64,000 nt of DNA from Gemmatimonadota bacterium (GTDB lineage Bacteria > Gemmatimonadota > Gemmatimonadetes > Longimicrobiales > Gaopeijiaceae), in NCBI GenBank assembly GCA_028874985.1, contig JAPPGI010000058.1, positions 25,673 to 89,672 on the forward strand. Reading direction: 5' to 3'. A model generated the notes under the pieces. It was not told the origin of the DNA. It saw nothing but the letters and a program-made list of their open reading frames with translations, and did no database searches. The translations under genes and the position numbers were made by a program. Shown here piece after piece: positions 1 through 10,918 of the stretch (positions are counted from its first letter, which is position 1; every line of letters begins with the position of its first letter).

Positions 1-1170
1 GAGCGAGATCTTCTCCTCCTTCGGATCGACCTTGAGCACGACCGCCTCGATCTCGTCTCCGATCGCCACGAGCTTGGAGGGGTGACGCACGTTGCGCGTC
101 CAGGACATCTCCGAGATGTGCACGAGCCCCTCGACGCCCTTCTGCAGCTCCACGAAGGCTCCATAGTTGGTGATCGACACGATCTTGCCGCGCACCCTTG
201 CGCCCACGGGATAGCGGTCCTCGATGTCCGTCCAGGGGTATGGCAGCAGCTGCTTGAGACCCAGGGAGATACGCTCGCGTTCCCAATCGATGTCGAGCAC
301 CTTGACATCCAGCCGGCCACCGATCCTGACCACCTCCGACGGATGTCCGACCCGTCCCCAGGACATGTCGGTGATGTGCAGCAGCCCGTCCAGTCCACCG
401 AGGTCGATGAAGGCGCCGAAGTCGGTGATGTTCTTCACAATGCCTTCCCGGACCTGTCCCGTGAGCAGCTCCTTGACCAGAGTGGACCGCTTCCTCTTGC
501 GCTCGTGCTCCAGAATCACCCGGCGGGACACGACGATGTTGCGACGCCGCTTGTTGAGCTTGATGATCATGAACTCGTACGTATCGCCGATCAGGTCCTC
601 GATATTGGGAACCCGCCTGAGTGCGATCTGCGAGCCGGGCAGGAAGGCGTCCACCCCCATGATGTCGACGGTGACGCCGCCCTTGATCTTGCGGGTCAGC
701 AGGCCCTTGACGGGGCGGTCGTTCTCGTATGCCTCCTTGATCAGCTCCCAGACGCGCAGGAAGTCCGCCTTCTTCTTGGACAGGACGACCACGCCGTCCT
801 CGTCCTCGAGGCTCTCGAGAAGCACCTCCACTTCACGCCCGGGCTCGACCTCATCCGGATCCTTGAACTCCTCGAGCGGAACGGCGCCCTCGCTCTTGAA
901 GCCGAATTCGAGGATGACCGTGGACTCGCTGGTCCGCAGCACTCGGGCCTGTACGATCTGGCCCTCGCGGATATCGCCGGCGGCGGTGCGATGCTCGTCG
1001 AGCATGGCCTCGAAGGCGTCCCGGGAGACGTCGAGGATCTCTTCGCCGTAGGGGTCGTGGAGCAGTTCCGGCGAGATTTCATCCGAGGGAATCGTGCCCG
1101 CGGGATGGGAAGCGGCGGAAGGGCCGGGGGGGGCGTCGGTCGCCGACTGGGGATCCTGGGGTTCGTTCAT
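1..1170 (-). CDS. rpsA: 30S ribosomal protein S1, partial (runs off left edge)
   Basis: Reverse-strand translation from ATG at 1170: MNEPQDPQSATD...EILDVSRDAFEAMLDEHRTAAGDI..., with repeated S1 motifs such as GIVKNITDFGAFIDLGGLDGLLHITDMSWGRVGHPSEVV and GLVHISEMSWTRNVRHPSKLV. Confidence 0.95.
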   Translation of the reverse strand, partial: MNEPQDPQSATDAPPGPSAASHPAGTIPSDEISPELLHDPYGEEILDVSRDAFEAMLDEHRTAAGDIREGQIVQARVLRTSESTVILEFGFKSEGAVPLEEFKDPDEVEPGREVEVLLESLEDEDGVVVLSKKKADFLRVWELIKEAYENDRPVKGLLTRKIKGGVTVDIMGVDAFLPGSQIALRRVPNIEDLIGDTYEFMIIKLNKRRRNIVVSRRVILEHERKRKRSTLVKELLTGQVREGIVKNITDFGAFIDLGGLDGLLHITDMSWGRVGHPSEVVRIGGRLDVKVLDIDWERERISLGLKQLLPYPWTDIEDRYPVGARVRGKIVSITNYGAFVELQKGVEGLVHISEMSWTRNVRHPSKLVAIGDEIEAVVLKVDPKEEKISL

Positions 1171-1395
1171 TTGCGCATCGCCAGCAGGCAGCTAGCGCTC
1201 CGGTTACCACTCCGGCTCGGCGGGAGGCGCGGGCAAGCCGGGTTGAATGATGGGGTTGCGGCTCACAGGCCCGGCCCGCGGGGCCCGGAACCGCTTCGTC
1301 TTCTTCGCCGTCTGCCGAACGGACGCCCGCCAGCGGTGCCGACTCTGCCGGGGTCCCGACAGGGTACAGATTTAAATGATAGCGGAAATCGAATC

Positions 1396-3489
1396 TCAAC
1401 GGGATACTCGCCGCGCTTTCTCCACCAGCCGCACGATGCGATCGATCTGCTCGTCCGGTTCCAGGCCGGTGGTGTCGATCACGACCGCGTCCGGGGCCCG
1501 GCGGAGGGGTGCGACGCGGCGGGACGAGTCGCGTTCGTCGCGCCGTCTGAGCCGGTCGGCCTCCGCCTCGATCTCGGCCGGGCCCGGACTGCGCTCACCG
1601 CGTTGCAGGATGCGCCTGCGCGCCCTTTCCCGGGGGTCCGCGTCCAGGTGGACCTTCACCTTCGCGTCCGGAAACACCACGGAGCCCATGTCACGTCCTT
1701 CGGCGACCAGGCCGGCCCCTGCCCGGGCGGACCGCTGCAGATCAAGGAGGCCGGATCGCACGGCCGGAATGGCCGAGACCTGCGACACCCTCGCCGTGAC
1801 CCGCTCACTCCGCAGATCCCGCTCGGGTATCCGGTTCCCGTCCAACCACACCTCCATGCGTCCCTCTCCCCATTTCACGTCGATTTCGAGTGCCGCCAAC
1901 TCCTCCGGGGTGACCTCCTCCAGCACCGCATCGGCGGTTCCCCTCTCGATCAGGCCCAGTGTGACGGCCCGGTAGACCGCACCCGAGTCCAGATGGCGAA
2001 AACCGAGCCGGAAGGCGACGGCGGCCGCGGTGGTCGACTTTCCCGAGCCGGCCGAACCGTCGATGGCGACCACCAGGCAACCGGCTTCGGGATTGGCGGC
2101 GGCATCCCCGCGTGCCGCATCGCGGCGGGTGTACGCGGTCCGTCCGCGCCGGTCACTCGCGCTCCGGTGCGGCAAACGAGCCAGCAGTTTCCAGAAGCCC
2201 GGGAAACTCACGTCCGCCACCCCGGGATCGTCCACCCGGATGTCGCACCCGGGGGTGGCCCCCAACACCCCGAAGCACATGGCGATGCGGTGGTCGCCGA
2301 AGCACTCGGCGGCGCCGGCGAGGCGGCCCCGGGTACCCTCGATCTCCAGACCGTCGGGAAGCTCCTCCACCGCCACCCCGATCCGCCGCAAGTTCAGGGC
2401 CAGCGCCGTCAGACGGTCCGACTCCTTCACCCGCAACTCCCGTGCTCCGGTAATCCTGGTGACACCCTCGGCCCGGGCCGCCAGGATGGCCAGGACCGGA
2501 ACCTCGTCGATCATTGCGGGAATCTCCGCGCCCCCCACCTCCACCGCTCGCGGCGGCCCCATCGGGGCAGCCACCCGCAGGTCGCCCACCGGCTCACCAC
2601 CCGCGGTCCCCCGCTGAGCGACATCCACCCCTATCCCCATCCTGGCAAGCACGGGCAGGAGACCCGTCCGCGTTCCGTTGAGGCCGACACCGCGCACCGT
2701 GAGCGCCCCCCGGCAGCCGGAGAGCACGGCCCACGCCAGCAGGAACGCGGCCGACGAGAAATCCCCCGGAACCTCCATGTCCAGGGGTGCCAGCCGCGTG
2801 GGGGGCGCGGGGACACCGACGCTCCAGCCTCCTTCGACCGCCCCTGCGACAACGCTCACCCCCATGGCCTCCAGCATCAGCTCGCTGTGGTCGCGCGACC
2901 GCCTCGGTTCGCACACCTCCACCGCCACCCCGGCTCCCACCCCGGCCAGCAGCACGGCACTCTTCACCTGGGCGCTCGCCACCGTCCCCCGGTGGCACAA
3001 CGGGACGAGCGGCCCGCCCGTGACCCGCATGGGGAGCCGGCCGGGGACTCCCAGGCAGTCGATTGCCGCCCCCATCCGTCTGAGCGGCCCGACAATCCTC
3101 TCCATCGGCCGGGACGTGAGGGACTCGTCCCCGGTGAGCACCGCCGTGAGCGGCTGCGCGGCCAGGGCGCCGGCGAGGAGCCGCGCCCCGGTTCCGCTGT
3201 TTTCCAGATCGAGAACCCCGTCCGGCTGCCGCCAGCCCCGCAGTCCCCGGCCCCGGATCCGAAGATCACTCTCCGGAGACCCCTCCAGGCCTCTGATCTC
3301 GACCCCCAGCCCGGCCAGTGCCCGGCCGGTCGCCAGCGGATCCTCACCGCGGAGCACGCCGCCGATCCGGCTCTCCCCCTCGGCCAGCGCCCCCAGAATC
3401 AGCGCCCGCTGGGTGATCGACTTGTCGCCGGGAACCCGGACGCTCAGTTCCCGCCCGCCGGGAAGCGCCTCTCCGCCGGTCTCAATCAC
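1396..3489 (-). CDS. aroA-cmk: Fused 3-phosphoshikimate 1-carboxyvinyltransferase (EPSP synthase) - cytidylate kinase
   Basis: GTG start at 3489 ([35 protein letters not shown]...); N-terminal AroA motifs ([27 protein letters not shown]), then [39 protein letters not shown] and [34 protein letters not shown] of CMP kinase, with no stop between them. Confidence 0.93.
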   Translation of the reverse strand: MIETGGEALPGGRELSVRVPGDKSITQRALILGALAEGESRIGGVLRGEDPLATGRALAGLGVEIRGLEGSPESDLRIRGRGLRGWRQPDGVLDLENSGTGARLLAGALAAQPLTAVLTGDESLTSRPMERIVGPLRRMGAAIDCLGVPGRLPMRVTGGPLVPLCHRGTVASAQVKSAVLLAGVGAGVAVEVCEPRRSRDHSELMLEAMGVSVVAGAVEGGWSVGVPAPPTRLAPLDMEVPGDFSSAAFLLAWAVLSGCRGALTVRGVGLNGTRTGLLPVLARMGIGVDVAQRGTAGGEPVGDLRVAAPMGPPRAVEVGGAEIPAMIDEVPVLAILAARAEGVTRITGARELRVKESDRLTALALNLRRIGVAVEELPDGLEIEGTRGRLAGAAECFGDHRIAMCFGVLGATPGCDIRVDDPGVADVSFPGFWKLLARLPHRSASDRRGRTAYTRRDAARGDAAANPEAGCLVVAIDGSAGSGKSTTAAAVAFRLGFRHLDSGAVYRAVTLGLIERGTADAVLEEVTPEELAALEIDVKWGEGRMEVWLDGNRIPERDLRSERVTARVSQVSAIPAVRSGLLDLQRSARAGAGLVAEGRDMGSVVFPDAKVKVHLDADPRERARRRILQRGERSPGPAEIEAEADRLRRRDERDSSRRVAPLRRAPDAVVIDTTGLEPDEQIDRIVRLVEKARRVSR

Positions 3490-4393
3490 GGTAGCCGATC
3501 TCCAGTTCGAGCCCGTCCCGCGCAACCCGCGAAGCCGGGAAGACCGCGCGCGCCTGCTCTTCCAGCCGGGCGGGGGTCTCGGAGTAGCGGGCGGATAGGT
3601 GGGTGAGCACCAGCTCCCGCACTCTGGCCCGCGCGGCCACCCCGGCGGCCTCGGCGGCGGTGGAGTGCCGGGTTTCGCGGGCCCTCCTTCCCTCTCCGGC
3701 ACCGAAGGTGGCCTCGTGTATGAGCAGGTCCGCCCCCATGGCCATCTGGACGGCTTCGCGCGTGGGTCTGGTGTCGCCGCTGTAGACCACCTTCCGCCCC
3801 GGGCGAGGCTGCCCGACCACATCCTCCGGCGAGATGACCCTCCCCCCGACCTCGATGGCCTCGCCGCGGTGCAGGCGGCCGAAGAGAGGACCTTCGGGAA
3901 TACCCATCCGTCGCGCCGCTTCCACGTCGAAGCGGCCGGGCCGGGCCTCCTCGACCAGGGCGTAGCCGAGCGCGGGGACGCCGTGCTCCGCGTGAAACGC
4001 CTGCACCGCCCACCCGTCGAAGTCCACCCTGCGTCCGGGGGCCAGCCCCTTCACTTCGACGGGAAAGGCCATTCGCTCCGCCCCAAGGCGCACGGCCGCA
4101 TGCAACGTCGCCTCCGTCCCGACGGGGCCGTAGACCGTCATCTCCTCCTCCCTTCCCTGAAGTCCCATCGTCCGGAGGAGGCCGGGAAGGCCTAGGAGGT
4201 GGTCCGCGTGTGCGTGCGTGATGAAGATGTGGGCAAAGGAGAAGCCGGTTCCGTATCGCATGATCTGACGCTGCGTCCCCTCGCCGCAGTCCCACAGGAA
4301 CGACTCCCCCTCCCGCTGCACGGCAATGCCGGACACGTTCCGGCGCACCGTGGGACGTGCGGCGGCGGTGCCGAGGAAACGTACTCGGATCAT
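3482..4393 (-). CDS. rnz: Ribonuclease Z (MBL fold)
   Basis: [45 protein letters not shown]...[26 protein letters not shown]...YSGDTRP...HEATFG; overlaps aroA-cmk start by 8 nt. Confidence 0.93.
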   Translation of the reverse strand: MIRVRFLGTAAARPTVRRNVSGIAVQREGESFLWDCGEGTQRQIMRYGTGFSFAHIFITHAHADHLLGLPGLLRTMGLQGREEEMTVYGPVGTEATLHAAVRLGAERMAFPVEVKGLAPGRRVDFDGWAVQAFHAEHGVPALGYALVEEARPGRFDVEAARRMGIPEGPLFGRLHRGEAIEVGGRVISPEDVVGQPRPGRKVVYSGDTRPTREAVQMAMGADLLIHEATFGAGEGRRARETRHSTAAEAAGVAARARVRELVLTHLSARYSETPARLEEQARAVFPASRVARDGLELEIGYRD

Positions 4394-4627
4394 GGAAGCG
4401 GGTTCCCGAGGTGGGGCGGCGGGTCGAACAGGCTGCCCTAAACTGTAGCAGACCGGCGCTGCGGGGGAGTCCCCGGCGCGCGGGACTCGCTTGCCCGCCC
4501 GCTGCGCCGGATGCTACGATGCGGCCACCAGAGCCCGACGCGGACGCACCCACGTCGCGGGGGCGGCGGCGGCAGGCCGCCGCCGGGTGTCCGCGCGGGT
4601 GCCGTACCACCCAGCACCGAGAAAGAA

Positions 4628-5962
4628 ATGCGCAACCATTCTCCCGAAGCCGACGGAGACCGGCAACCCCCGAACCGGCGCGACTTCCTCGGCTCGGCGG
4701 CCGCCTTCATCGGGGCCTCCGGGCTCCCCGCCTTCAACGCGCAGGCCGTGGACATCGCGCGCGAGCTCGCCGGCCACCCGGGCTCGCCCGCCGACACGGC
4801 TGGGGACGAGAACTTCTGGGCCGAGGTGGCCCGGGCTTTCACCGTGGACCGGACGCTGGTCAACCTGAACAACGGGGGCGTGAGCCCCTCGCCATCCTTC
4901 GTGCAGGACGCCATGAAGCGCCACCTCGACTACTCCAACCTGGCGCCCACCTACACGATGTGGAGGGTCCTGGAACCCCAGCGCGAGGGCGTTCGCGCCC
5001 GCATGGCACGGGAGTGGGGCGTGGACGCGGAGGAGGTCGCCTTCACCCGCAACGCGTCGGAGAGCCTGCAGACCTGCCAGTTCGGGTACGACCTGAAACC
5101 GGGTGACGAGGTCCTCACGACCACCCAGGACTACGGGCGCATGCTGACCACCTTCCGGCAGCGGGAACGCCGCGAGGGGATCGTGATGCGGCAGATCAGG
5201 GTCCCCGTTCCGGCCGAGGACCCCGCCGAGGTGGTGCGCCTCTTCGAGGAGGCCGTCACGCCCCGCACGCGGCTCATCCTCATGTGCCACATGATCAACC
5301 TCACGGGCCAGATCCTTCCGGTGCGCGAGATCGTACGGATGGCGCGGGGGCGCGACATCCCGGTAATCGTCGACGGCGCCCACGCGCTGGCGCACTTCCC
5401 GTTCAGGCTGCCGGACCTCGAGTGCGACAACTACTCCACCAGCCTCCACAAATGGCTCTTCGCCCCCCACGGGACGGGGCTGCTCTACGTGCGGCGCGAG
5501 AGGATCCCCGAGATCTGGCCGCTGATGGCGGCCTCCGACGGCCTGAACGAGGACATCCGCAAGTACGAGGAGATCGGCACCCACCCCGCCGCCAACTACC
5601 TGGCCATCGGCGAAGCGCTGACCTTCCACCAGGGGATCGGCGCCGAGCGGAAGGCCGAACGCCTGGTGTACCTGCGGGACTACTGGGCGAACCGGCTGCT
5701 GGAAGACGACCGGGTGAGCCTCAACACCAGCCGGAAGCCCGGATTCGCGTGCGGGATCGGCAACGTCCACGCGGAGGGACTCGAACCGGCTGCGCTGAGC
5801 ACCTGGTTGTGGAACACCCACCGGATCATCACGAGCCCGATCGGCCACGAGGAGTGCACCGGGCTGCGGATCTCGCCCAGCGTGTACACGACGCTGGAGG
5901 AGCTCGACCGCTTTTGCGAAGCGATGGAATGGGCGATCGCGCACGGGTTGCCGCCAACGTAA
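4628..5962 (+). CDS. Aminotransferase class V-fold PLP-dependent enzyme with Tat-type signal
   Basis: MRNHSPEADGDRQPPNRRDFLGSAAAFIGASG (twin-arginine-like) then NLNNGGVSPSPSFVQDAM..., VDGAHALAHFPF...STSLHKWLFAPHGTGLLYVRRE. Confidence 0.85.
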   Translation: MRNHSPEADGDRQPPNRRDFLGSAAAFIGASGLPAFNAQAVDIARELAGHPGSPADTAGDENFWAEVARAFTVDRTLVNLNNGGVSPSPSFVQDAMKRHLDYSNLAPTYTMWRVLEPQREGVRARMAREWGVDAEEVAFTRNASESLQTCQFGYDLKPGDEVLTTTQDYGRMLTTFRQRERREGIVMRQIRVPVPAEDPAEVVRLFEEAVTPRTRLILMCHMINLTGQILPVREIVRMARGRDIPVIVDGAHALAHFPFRLPDLECDNYSTSLHKWLFAPHGTGLLYVRRERIPEIWPLMAASDGLNEDIRKYEEIGTHPAANYLAIGEALTFHQGIGAERKAERLVYLRDYWANRLLEDDRVSLNTSRKPGFACGIGNVHAEGLEPAALSTWLWNTHRIITSPIGHEECTGLRISPSVYTTLEELDRFCEAMEWAIAHGLPPT

Positions 5963-5967
5963 GGGCG

Positions 5968-7434
5968 GTGACGAGAGCAAGTCCTGAAACCCACCGGCGG
6001 TCCCCGCGTCGCGGGCTTCGGGCCCTGGCCGCCGGAGTCGCGGTGCCGGCGATTCTGGTGGCGGCCCCGGCGGCCGCCGGGACGAGCCCGCTCCACACCG
6101 AACTGAAGGAGTCGGGCCCGGCGGCGGACACCGCGCTGGAGGCGTCCCCCGACGCGGTCACCCTCACCTACACGACCGACGTGCAGCTGGCCCTGAGCAT
6201 CGTCACCGTTCGGGCCGCGGGTGCCGGCGGGGCCGTGGCGCCGGCTGGTGACCTGGCCTACCTCGCCGACGAAAGGCACGATGTGCTTGTGCTGCCGCTG
6301 AGCGAGCCGTTGGGGCCGGGCAGCTACACCGTGGCGTGGACCACCGCGGGTCCGGATGGCCACAGGATCTCGGGCGACTTCGGGTTCCGGGTGGAGCCTC
6401 CTGTCGAGGAGACGCGGGGGGACCCCCCGGGAGCCGCGGCGGCTGCCGTCGATTCCGTGACGAATGTGGGAAATGTTCGCCGTGAGACCGCGCAGGCCGG
6501 CACCGCCGTGTCCGGATCCCGATTCCCGTTCAGCCGGACCTTCAACCGGCTCGTCCTCTACCTCGGGATCCTGGCGCTACTGGGCGCAGTGGCTTTCCGG
6601 TTTCTGGTGCTTGGCCGGTTTGCGCGCGGCGGCAAGGCGCGCGACGTGGTCCTGGCCGCCACGCGCCGGGTCTCGCTCGCTGCCGGCCTGGGGCTGGGGA
6701 TCCTGCTGGCGCACCTTCCCCTGAGCCTCCTGCACCAGGCGGCGGTCTTGTTCCCCGGCGACATGCTCGGAAATCTGCGCGCGGTGGCCACTGGGACGCC
6801 CTGGGCAGTGGGCTGGTGGATGCAGCTGGCCGGCGCGCTGGCGGTCGCCATGGGTCTCGCCGTCGCGGGCAAGGGTGGAACTCGCCACGCCGGGTGGCGG
6901 ATCGTCGCTCTGGGTGCCCTGACAATCCCGTTCTCACCGATACTCTCCGGGCACGGGTGGGCGGACAGCCCGCGCGCTCTCTCCGCAGCGGCCACGTACC
7001 TGCATGTGGTGGCCGCGGGGGGCTGGGTGGGGGGACTCGCCTGTCTGCTGTTCGCGGGGCTCCCGGCGCTGAGTGGACGAGGCGCCGGGGACTGTGCGGA
7101 TGCACCTGGAGTCGCCGGAATGGTGGCGGCGTTTTCGCGGGTGGCCCGGATCGCCGTGGCGCTGCTGCTGGTCACCGGTGCGGTCAAGGTGTGGATCCAC
7201 GTGGAGTCCCTCTCCGATCTGTGGACCACGGCGTGGGGGAGGTCGCTGCTGGTCAAGGACGTTGTCGTCGCCGGGGTGCTGGCTCTCGGCTTTTACAACT
7301 GGCGCTTCGTGCGCCCGGCACTGGAACGGAGTCCCCGCATCGGACTCATCCGCAACCCGGCCACGATCGAATTGCTTCTCGGCGCCGCGGCCGTCGCCGT
7401 CACCGCGTACCTCGTCGCGCAGCCTCTGAGCTGA
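5968..7434 (+). CDS. CopC-CopD fusion, copper resistance/transport membrane protein (YcnJ-like)
   Basis: GTG start; HTELKESGPAADTALEASPDAVTLTYTTDVQL...GSYTVAWTTAGPDGHRISGDFGFRV (CopC) followed by multi-TM region with WVGGLACLLFAG...LLVKDVVVAGVLALGFYNWRFVRP (CopD). Confidence 0.85.
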   Translation: MTRASPETHRRSPRRGLRALAAGVAVPAILVAAPAAAGTSPLHTELKESGPAADTALEASPDAVTLTYTTDVQLALSIVTVRAAGAGGAVAPAGDLAYLADERHDVLVLPLSEPLGPGSYTVAWTTAGPDGHRISGDFGFRVEPPVEETRGDPPGAAAAAVDSVTNVGNVRRETAQAGTAVSGSRFPFSRTFNRLVLYLGILALLGAVAFRFLVLGRFARGGKARDVVLAATRRVSLAAGLGLGILLAHLPLSLLHQAAVLFPGDMLGNLRAVATGTPWAVGWWMQLAGALAVAMGLAVAGKGGTRHAGWRIVALGALTIPFSPILSGHGWADSPRALSAAATYLHVVAAGGWVGGLACLLFAGLPALSGRGAGDCADAPGVAGMVAAFSRVARIAVALLLVTGAVKVWIHVESLSDLWTTAWGRSLLVKDVVVAGVLALGFYNWRFVRPALERSPRIGLIRNPATIELLLGAAAVAVTAYLVAQPLS

Positions 7435-8680
7435 AGCGTTCACGGGACGCCTTCCTGAAGTCGACGCCCCCCGGCGCCTGGAACGCCCTCAACCCGAATT
7501 CCGGCAATATCGCGATCAGGTGGTCGAAGATGTCCCCCTGGAACCCCTCGTAGCTGGCCCACGCCGTGTCGTTGGAGAAGCAGTAGACCTCGATCGGCAC
7601 CCCTTCCGGCCCGGGCGCCAGCTGCCGCGTCAGCAGCGTCATATCCTTGTGGGTCTTCGGATGCGCCTCCAGGTACTTCTGCACGTAGACGCGGAAGGTG
7701 CCCAGGTTTGTCAGCCGCCGGATTTCGGGAGTCACCTCCGGGTCCCCGGTGTTCTTCTCCTCGTTGTAGCGGGTGATCGCGGCGACGCTCTCGCGCATGT
7801 GGTCCCGCAGCAGCTCGCGGCGGGAGAGCTCCTCCACCTCGGCCTCGCTCAGAAACCGCACCGAGTTCATATCGAGCCTCAGCGACCGCTTGATGCGCCG
7901 CCCTCCCGACTCCGACATCCCCCGCCAGTTCTTGAACGACTCCGTGATGAACTTGTTGGTCGGGATCGTGGAGATCGTCTTGTCCCAGTTCTGCACCTTC
8001 ACCGTGTGGAGGGCGATGTCGACGACCTCGCCGTCGCAGCCCGCCTGCGGCACGCTCACCCAGTCCCCGATCCGGACCATGTCGTTCGACGCGATCTGTA
8101 TGCTGGCGACAAGCGACAGGATCGTGTCGCGAAAGACCAGCATGAGCACGGCGGCGAGCGCGCCGAGTCCCGACAGGAATACGACCGGCGACCTCCCGGC
8201 CAGGACGGCCACGATCACCACGGCGGCGGCGATATGGGCCACGAGCGTTGCCACCTGGAGGTACCCCTTGATGGGTCTCGACTTCGCTTCGGCGTAGCTC
8301 TCGTTGTAGATGTCGTTGACGGCGTCCAGGAACGCCTGGAAGGCGCGCACCACGGCGAACGCGATGTAGGCGGCCGCCACGCGCCGGACGAAGGTCCACG
8401 CCAGGAGCGGCATACCGACGGTCGGTGCAGCGCCACCCGCCTCGAGCGCGGGCCCGATCCCGAGGTAGGCCACCACCGCCGGAACCACGCGCGCCAGCCG
8501 TCTGAAGACGCCGCGTTCGATGAGGCGGTCGTCCCAGGTCGAACGCGTGCGCGAGGTAACTCCGCTGATCACGCGGTGCAGGATGCGCGAAGCCACCCAG
8601 CCGGCGGCCCACGCCGCCATCGCCAGCGCGGCCGCGGCGGCCGCCAGGGACGGCCAGTACTCGGGAAGTTGCATACTCAC
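7400..8680 (-). CDS. Mechanosensitive ion channel family protein (MscS superfamily, YbdG/MscM-like)
   Basis: FLSGLGALAAVLMLVFRDTILSLVASIQIASNDMVRIGDWVSVPQAGCDGEVVDIALHTVKVQNWDKTISTIPTNKFITESFKNWRGMSESGGRRIKRSL. Confidence 0.92.
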   Translation of the reverse strand: MSMQLPEYWPSLAAAAAALAMAAWAAGWVASRILHRVISGVTSRTRSTWDDRLIERGVFRRLARVVPAVVAYLGIGPALEAGGAAPTVGMPLLAWTFVRRVAAAYIAFAVVRAFQAFLDAVNDIYNESYAEAKSRPIKGYLQVATLVAHIAAAVVIVAVLAGRSPVVFLSGLGALAAVLMLVFRDTILSLVASIQIASNDMVRIGDWVSVPQAGCDGEVVDIALHTVKVQNWDKTISTIPTNKFITESFKNWRGMSESGGRRIKRSLRLDMNSVRFLSEAEVEELSRRELLRDHMRESVAAITRYNEEKNTGDPEVTPEIRRLTNLGTFRVYVQKYLEAHPKTHKDMTLLTRQLAPGPEGVPIEVYCFSNDTAWASYEGFQGDIFDHLIAILPEFGLRAFQAPGGVDFRKASRERFSSEAARRGTR

Positions 8681-8977
8681 GGTTGCGTCGCCTCTCTTCG
8701 CCCGGTTCCCCGGCCGGCAGCTCGAGCGCCGGCCATGTGAATCCTCTCACAGGGGGTGGGCCCGGTGGCCGGCCATTCGCCCGCGGCCGCGGGGCTTGCG
8801 GTGGAGCGCACGGGCACCGCACCTTCGCACGGTGGCGGACCTGGCCGGAATCGGCGAAAGCCGCAGTGCACTTCACCGGAGGCCGGATGACCGGGAGCGC
8901 GGCTCCCGCAAGCCGGGAGGACTCCCCGCGGGCCGCACGTATTCTAAACCATTGCCACCACAAGTCCACGGTAGCCC

Positions 8978-9403
8978 ATGATTCGAATGGCCCGCGACGC
9001 CGGCCCCCGACCCCCGATCCTGCCGGACCGGATGCGCATCAGCGTCAGGCCCGTGTACTCGGTTGCGCATTCGCTGCCCCCCGAGCGGTACGTGTTCGCC
9101 TACTTCATCCGGATCGAGAACGTCGGCGACGACACGGCGCAACTCTTCTGGCGTCACTGGAGAATCCACGATGAGGCCGGCGGCGACCAGGAGGTCAGCG
9201 GGGAGGGCGTGGTGGGGCAATGTCCCACGCTGGCCCCCGGCGACTTCCACGAATACAACAGCTTCTGCGTGCTCGAGGGCCCGAACGGGTTCATGGAGGG
9301 CTACTACCACTTTCGCCGCGCGGACGGGTCGGTCTTTCGCGCCGAGATCCCCAGGTTCCTGCTGCGGGCGCCGTCGCAGGGGGGCGGAACCCACCTCGCC
9401 TGA
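8978..9403 (+). CDS. apaG: Co2+/Mg2+ efflux protein ApaG
   Basis: RISVRPVYSVAHSLPPERYVFAYFIRIENVGDDTAQLFWRHWRIHDEAGGDQEVSGEGVVGQCPTLAPGDFHEYNSFCVLEGPNGFMEGYYHF. Confidence 0.93.
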   Translation: MIRMARDAGPRPPILPDRMRISVRPVYSVAHSLPPERYVFAYFIRIENVGDDTAQLFWRHWRIHDEAGGDQEVSGEGVVGQCPTLAPGDFHEYNSFCVLEGPNGFMEGYYHFRRADGSVFRAEIPRFLLRAPSQGGGTHLA

Positions 9404-9421
9404 ACGCCCGGCCCGGCGCCT

Positions 9422-9460
9422 CGCCGCTCTCGGTGCTCGGGCGGCCTTGTCCACGGACTG
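9422..9460 (-). repeat. Interspersed ~39-nt repeat, copy A
   Basis: CAGTCCGTGGACAAGGCCGCCCGAGCACCGAGAGCGGCG (reverse strand). Confidence 0.7.
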
Positions 9461-9535
9461 CTATGTTCAGGAAACCCTCGCGGGCGAGGTTACGTACCAG
9501 ACGACAGGCCTGCCATTCCCTTGCAACCCGACCGC

Positions 9536-10918
9536 ATGCCCCTCCCCTGCTTCCGCACCCGCGCCGCCCTCGTTCTCCTTGCATTTCACGTCCTTGGGGC
9601 TCCGCTCACCCCGGTGCGGGCCCAGCACGATGGCCGGATGTGGGGGCGCGCAGTGACGAGAGACGGCGACATCCATGAGGGTTTCATTCATGTACGCGCG
9701 GCCAGGAGCAGCGGAAGCTGGGCCGATGTCCTCCTGGCCTCGCGGGAGATTCCGGAGGAGCATTACCGGGACTGGACCGACGCGACTCGTGGGGGCAGGA
9801 GCCACACCCGGGTGCTTGAACTGAAGGGTCACCGGATTTCATGGGTGGAGAAACACCCGGCGTTCGTCGGGCCTTCCCGCGTGGGAGTCCGCTTCGGCCA
9901 CATCGCAGAGCTGACCTTCGACGACGAGGGGCGGCCCACGGCGACGATTCGCTCGCGGCACGGAACGGAACCGGCGCCGGGCGACACCGTGACGCGCCAC
10001 TCCGGAGGGGAGGTCCGTATCGAGTCGTTCTGGCGGGGGGCGGAGGTGTGGGTCGACAAGGGAGACGGTTCGGCAAAGTTGCGGGGGCGTGACATCGAAC
10101 AGGTCGAATTCGGGCCCGCGCCGGCCGGCCGCGTCCCGGCGTCCCTCCGGTTGTACGGGACTGTCGAGGACAAGTTAGGCCGGTCCTTCACGGGTTTCGT
10201 GACCTGGGACCTGCGCGAGATCCTGGAGTCGCACTTCCTCGTCGGGTTCTGGGAGGACGTGCCCGGGCTGGCGAACCCCTGGAGATCGGACGAATACCTG
10301 CGGTCCTTCCGCTTCGCCGATATCCGCTCGCTGGAGCGCACTCCGTGCTTCGCGAGGGTGATCCTCAAATCGGACTCGGTAGTGGAACTCTGCAACGAGC
10401 CGCTGGAACCGGATCCGGAGCCGGTGCAGATTTCGGACCCGGCCCTGGGACTGGTGGAGGTGGAGTGGCACCTGGTCCGGGTCCTTCGCTTCGAGCGCGC
10501 ACCCGGCACCCCCGGTTACGACGCCTTCGACGGAGGCCGCCCGCTGTCCGGCACGGTCGTCACCAGCGAAGGCGAGGAGATCGCCGGGCGGATCCGCTGG
10601 GACGCCGACGAGGAGTGGTCAAGGGATCTGCTCCAAGGGAGTTCCGACGGTGTCGAACTGTCAATCGAATTCGGGAATATCGCGCACATCGAGAGGAAGG
10701 AGCCCGGGGGGGCGCGGGTGACGCTGCGCGACGGGCGCTCGTTCCACCTGACGGGCGGAAACGACGTGGACGAGGACAACCGCGGCATCTTCATCTTCTC
10801 CGCTGCAGTGGAGGAACCGGCCGGCGGCCGGTCCGTCGCCGAACGGCGCTACGTCGCATGGGAGGACTTTCGCGAGGCGCGGTTTCACCTCCCGGACGAC
10901 CCGGGGTCCGGTTGGTGA
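9536..10918 (+). CDS. Hypothetical secreted protein with three internal repeats
   Basis: Signal peptide (MPLPCFRTRAALVLLAFHVLGAPLTPVRAQ); repeated WGRAVTRDGDIHEGFIHV / YGTVEDKLGRSFTGFVTWD / LSGTVVTSEGEEIAGRIRWD segments followed by VRFGHIAELTF / FRFADIRSLER / IEFGNIAHIER. Confidence 0.6.
   Translation: MPLPCFRTRAALVLLAFHVLGAPLTPVRAQHDGRMWGRAVTRDGDIHEGFIHVRAARSSGSWADVLLASREIPEEHYRDWTDATRGGRSHTRVLELKGHRISWVEKHPAFVGPSRVGVRFGHIAELTFDDEGRPTATIRSRHGTEPAPGDTVTRHSGGEVRIESFWRGAEVWVDKGDGSAKLRGRDIEQVEFGPAPAGRVPASLRLYGTVEDKLGRSFTGFVTWDLREILESHFLVGFWEDVPGLANPWRSDEYLRSFRFADIRSLERTPCFARVILKSDSVVELCNEPLEPDPEPVQISDPALGLVEVEWHLVRVLRFERAPGTPGYDAFDGGRPLSGTVVTSEGEEIAGRIRWDADEEWSRDLLQGSSDGVELSIEFGNIAHIERKEPGGARVTLRDGRSFHLTGGNDVDEDNRGIFIFSAAVEEPAGGRSVAERRYVAWEDFREARFHLPDDPGSGW

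Noticed and set aside
82-3606. 1174-aa + strand ORF across rpsA/aroA-cmk
   Set aside because: Antisense shadow ORF of GC-rich coding sequence; the translation has no family resemblance while the reverse strand encodes RpsA and AroA-Cmk.
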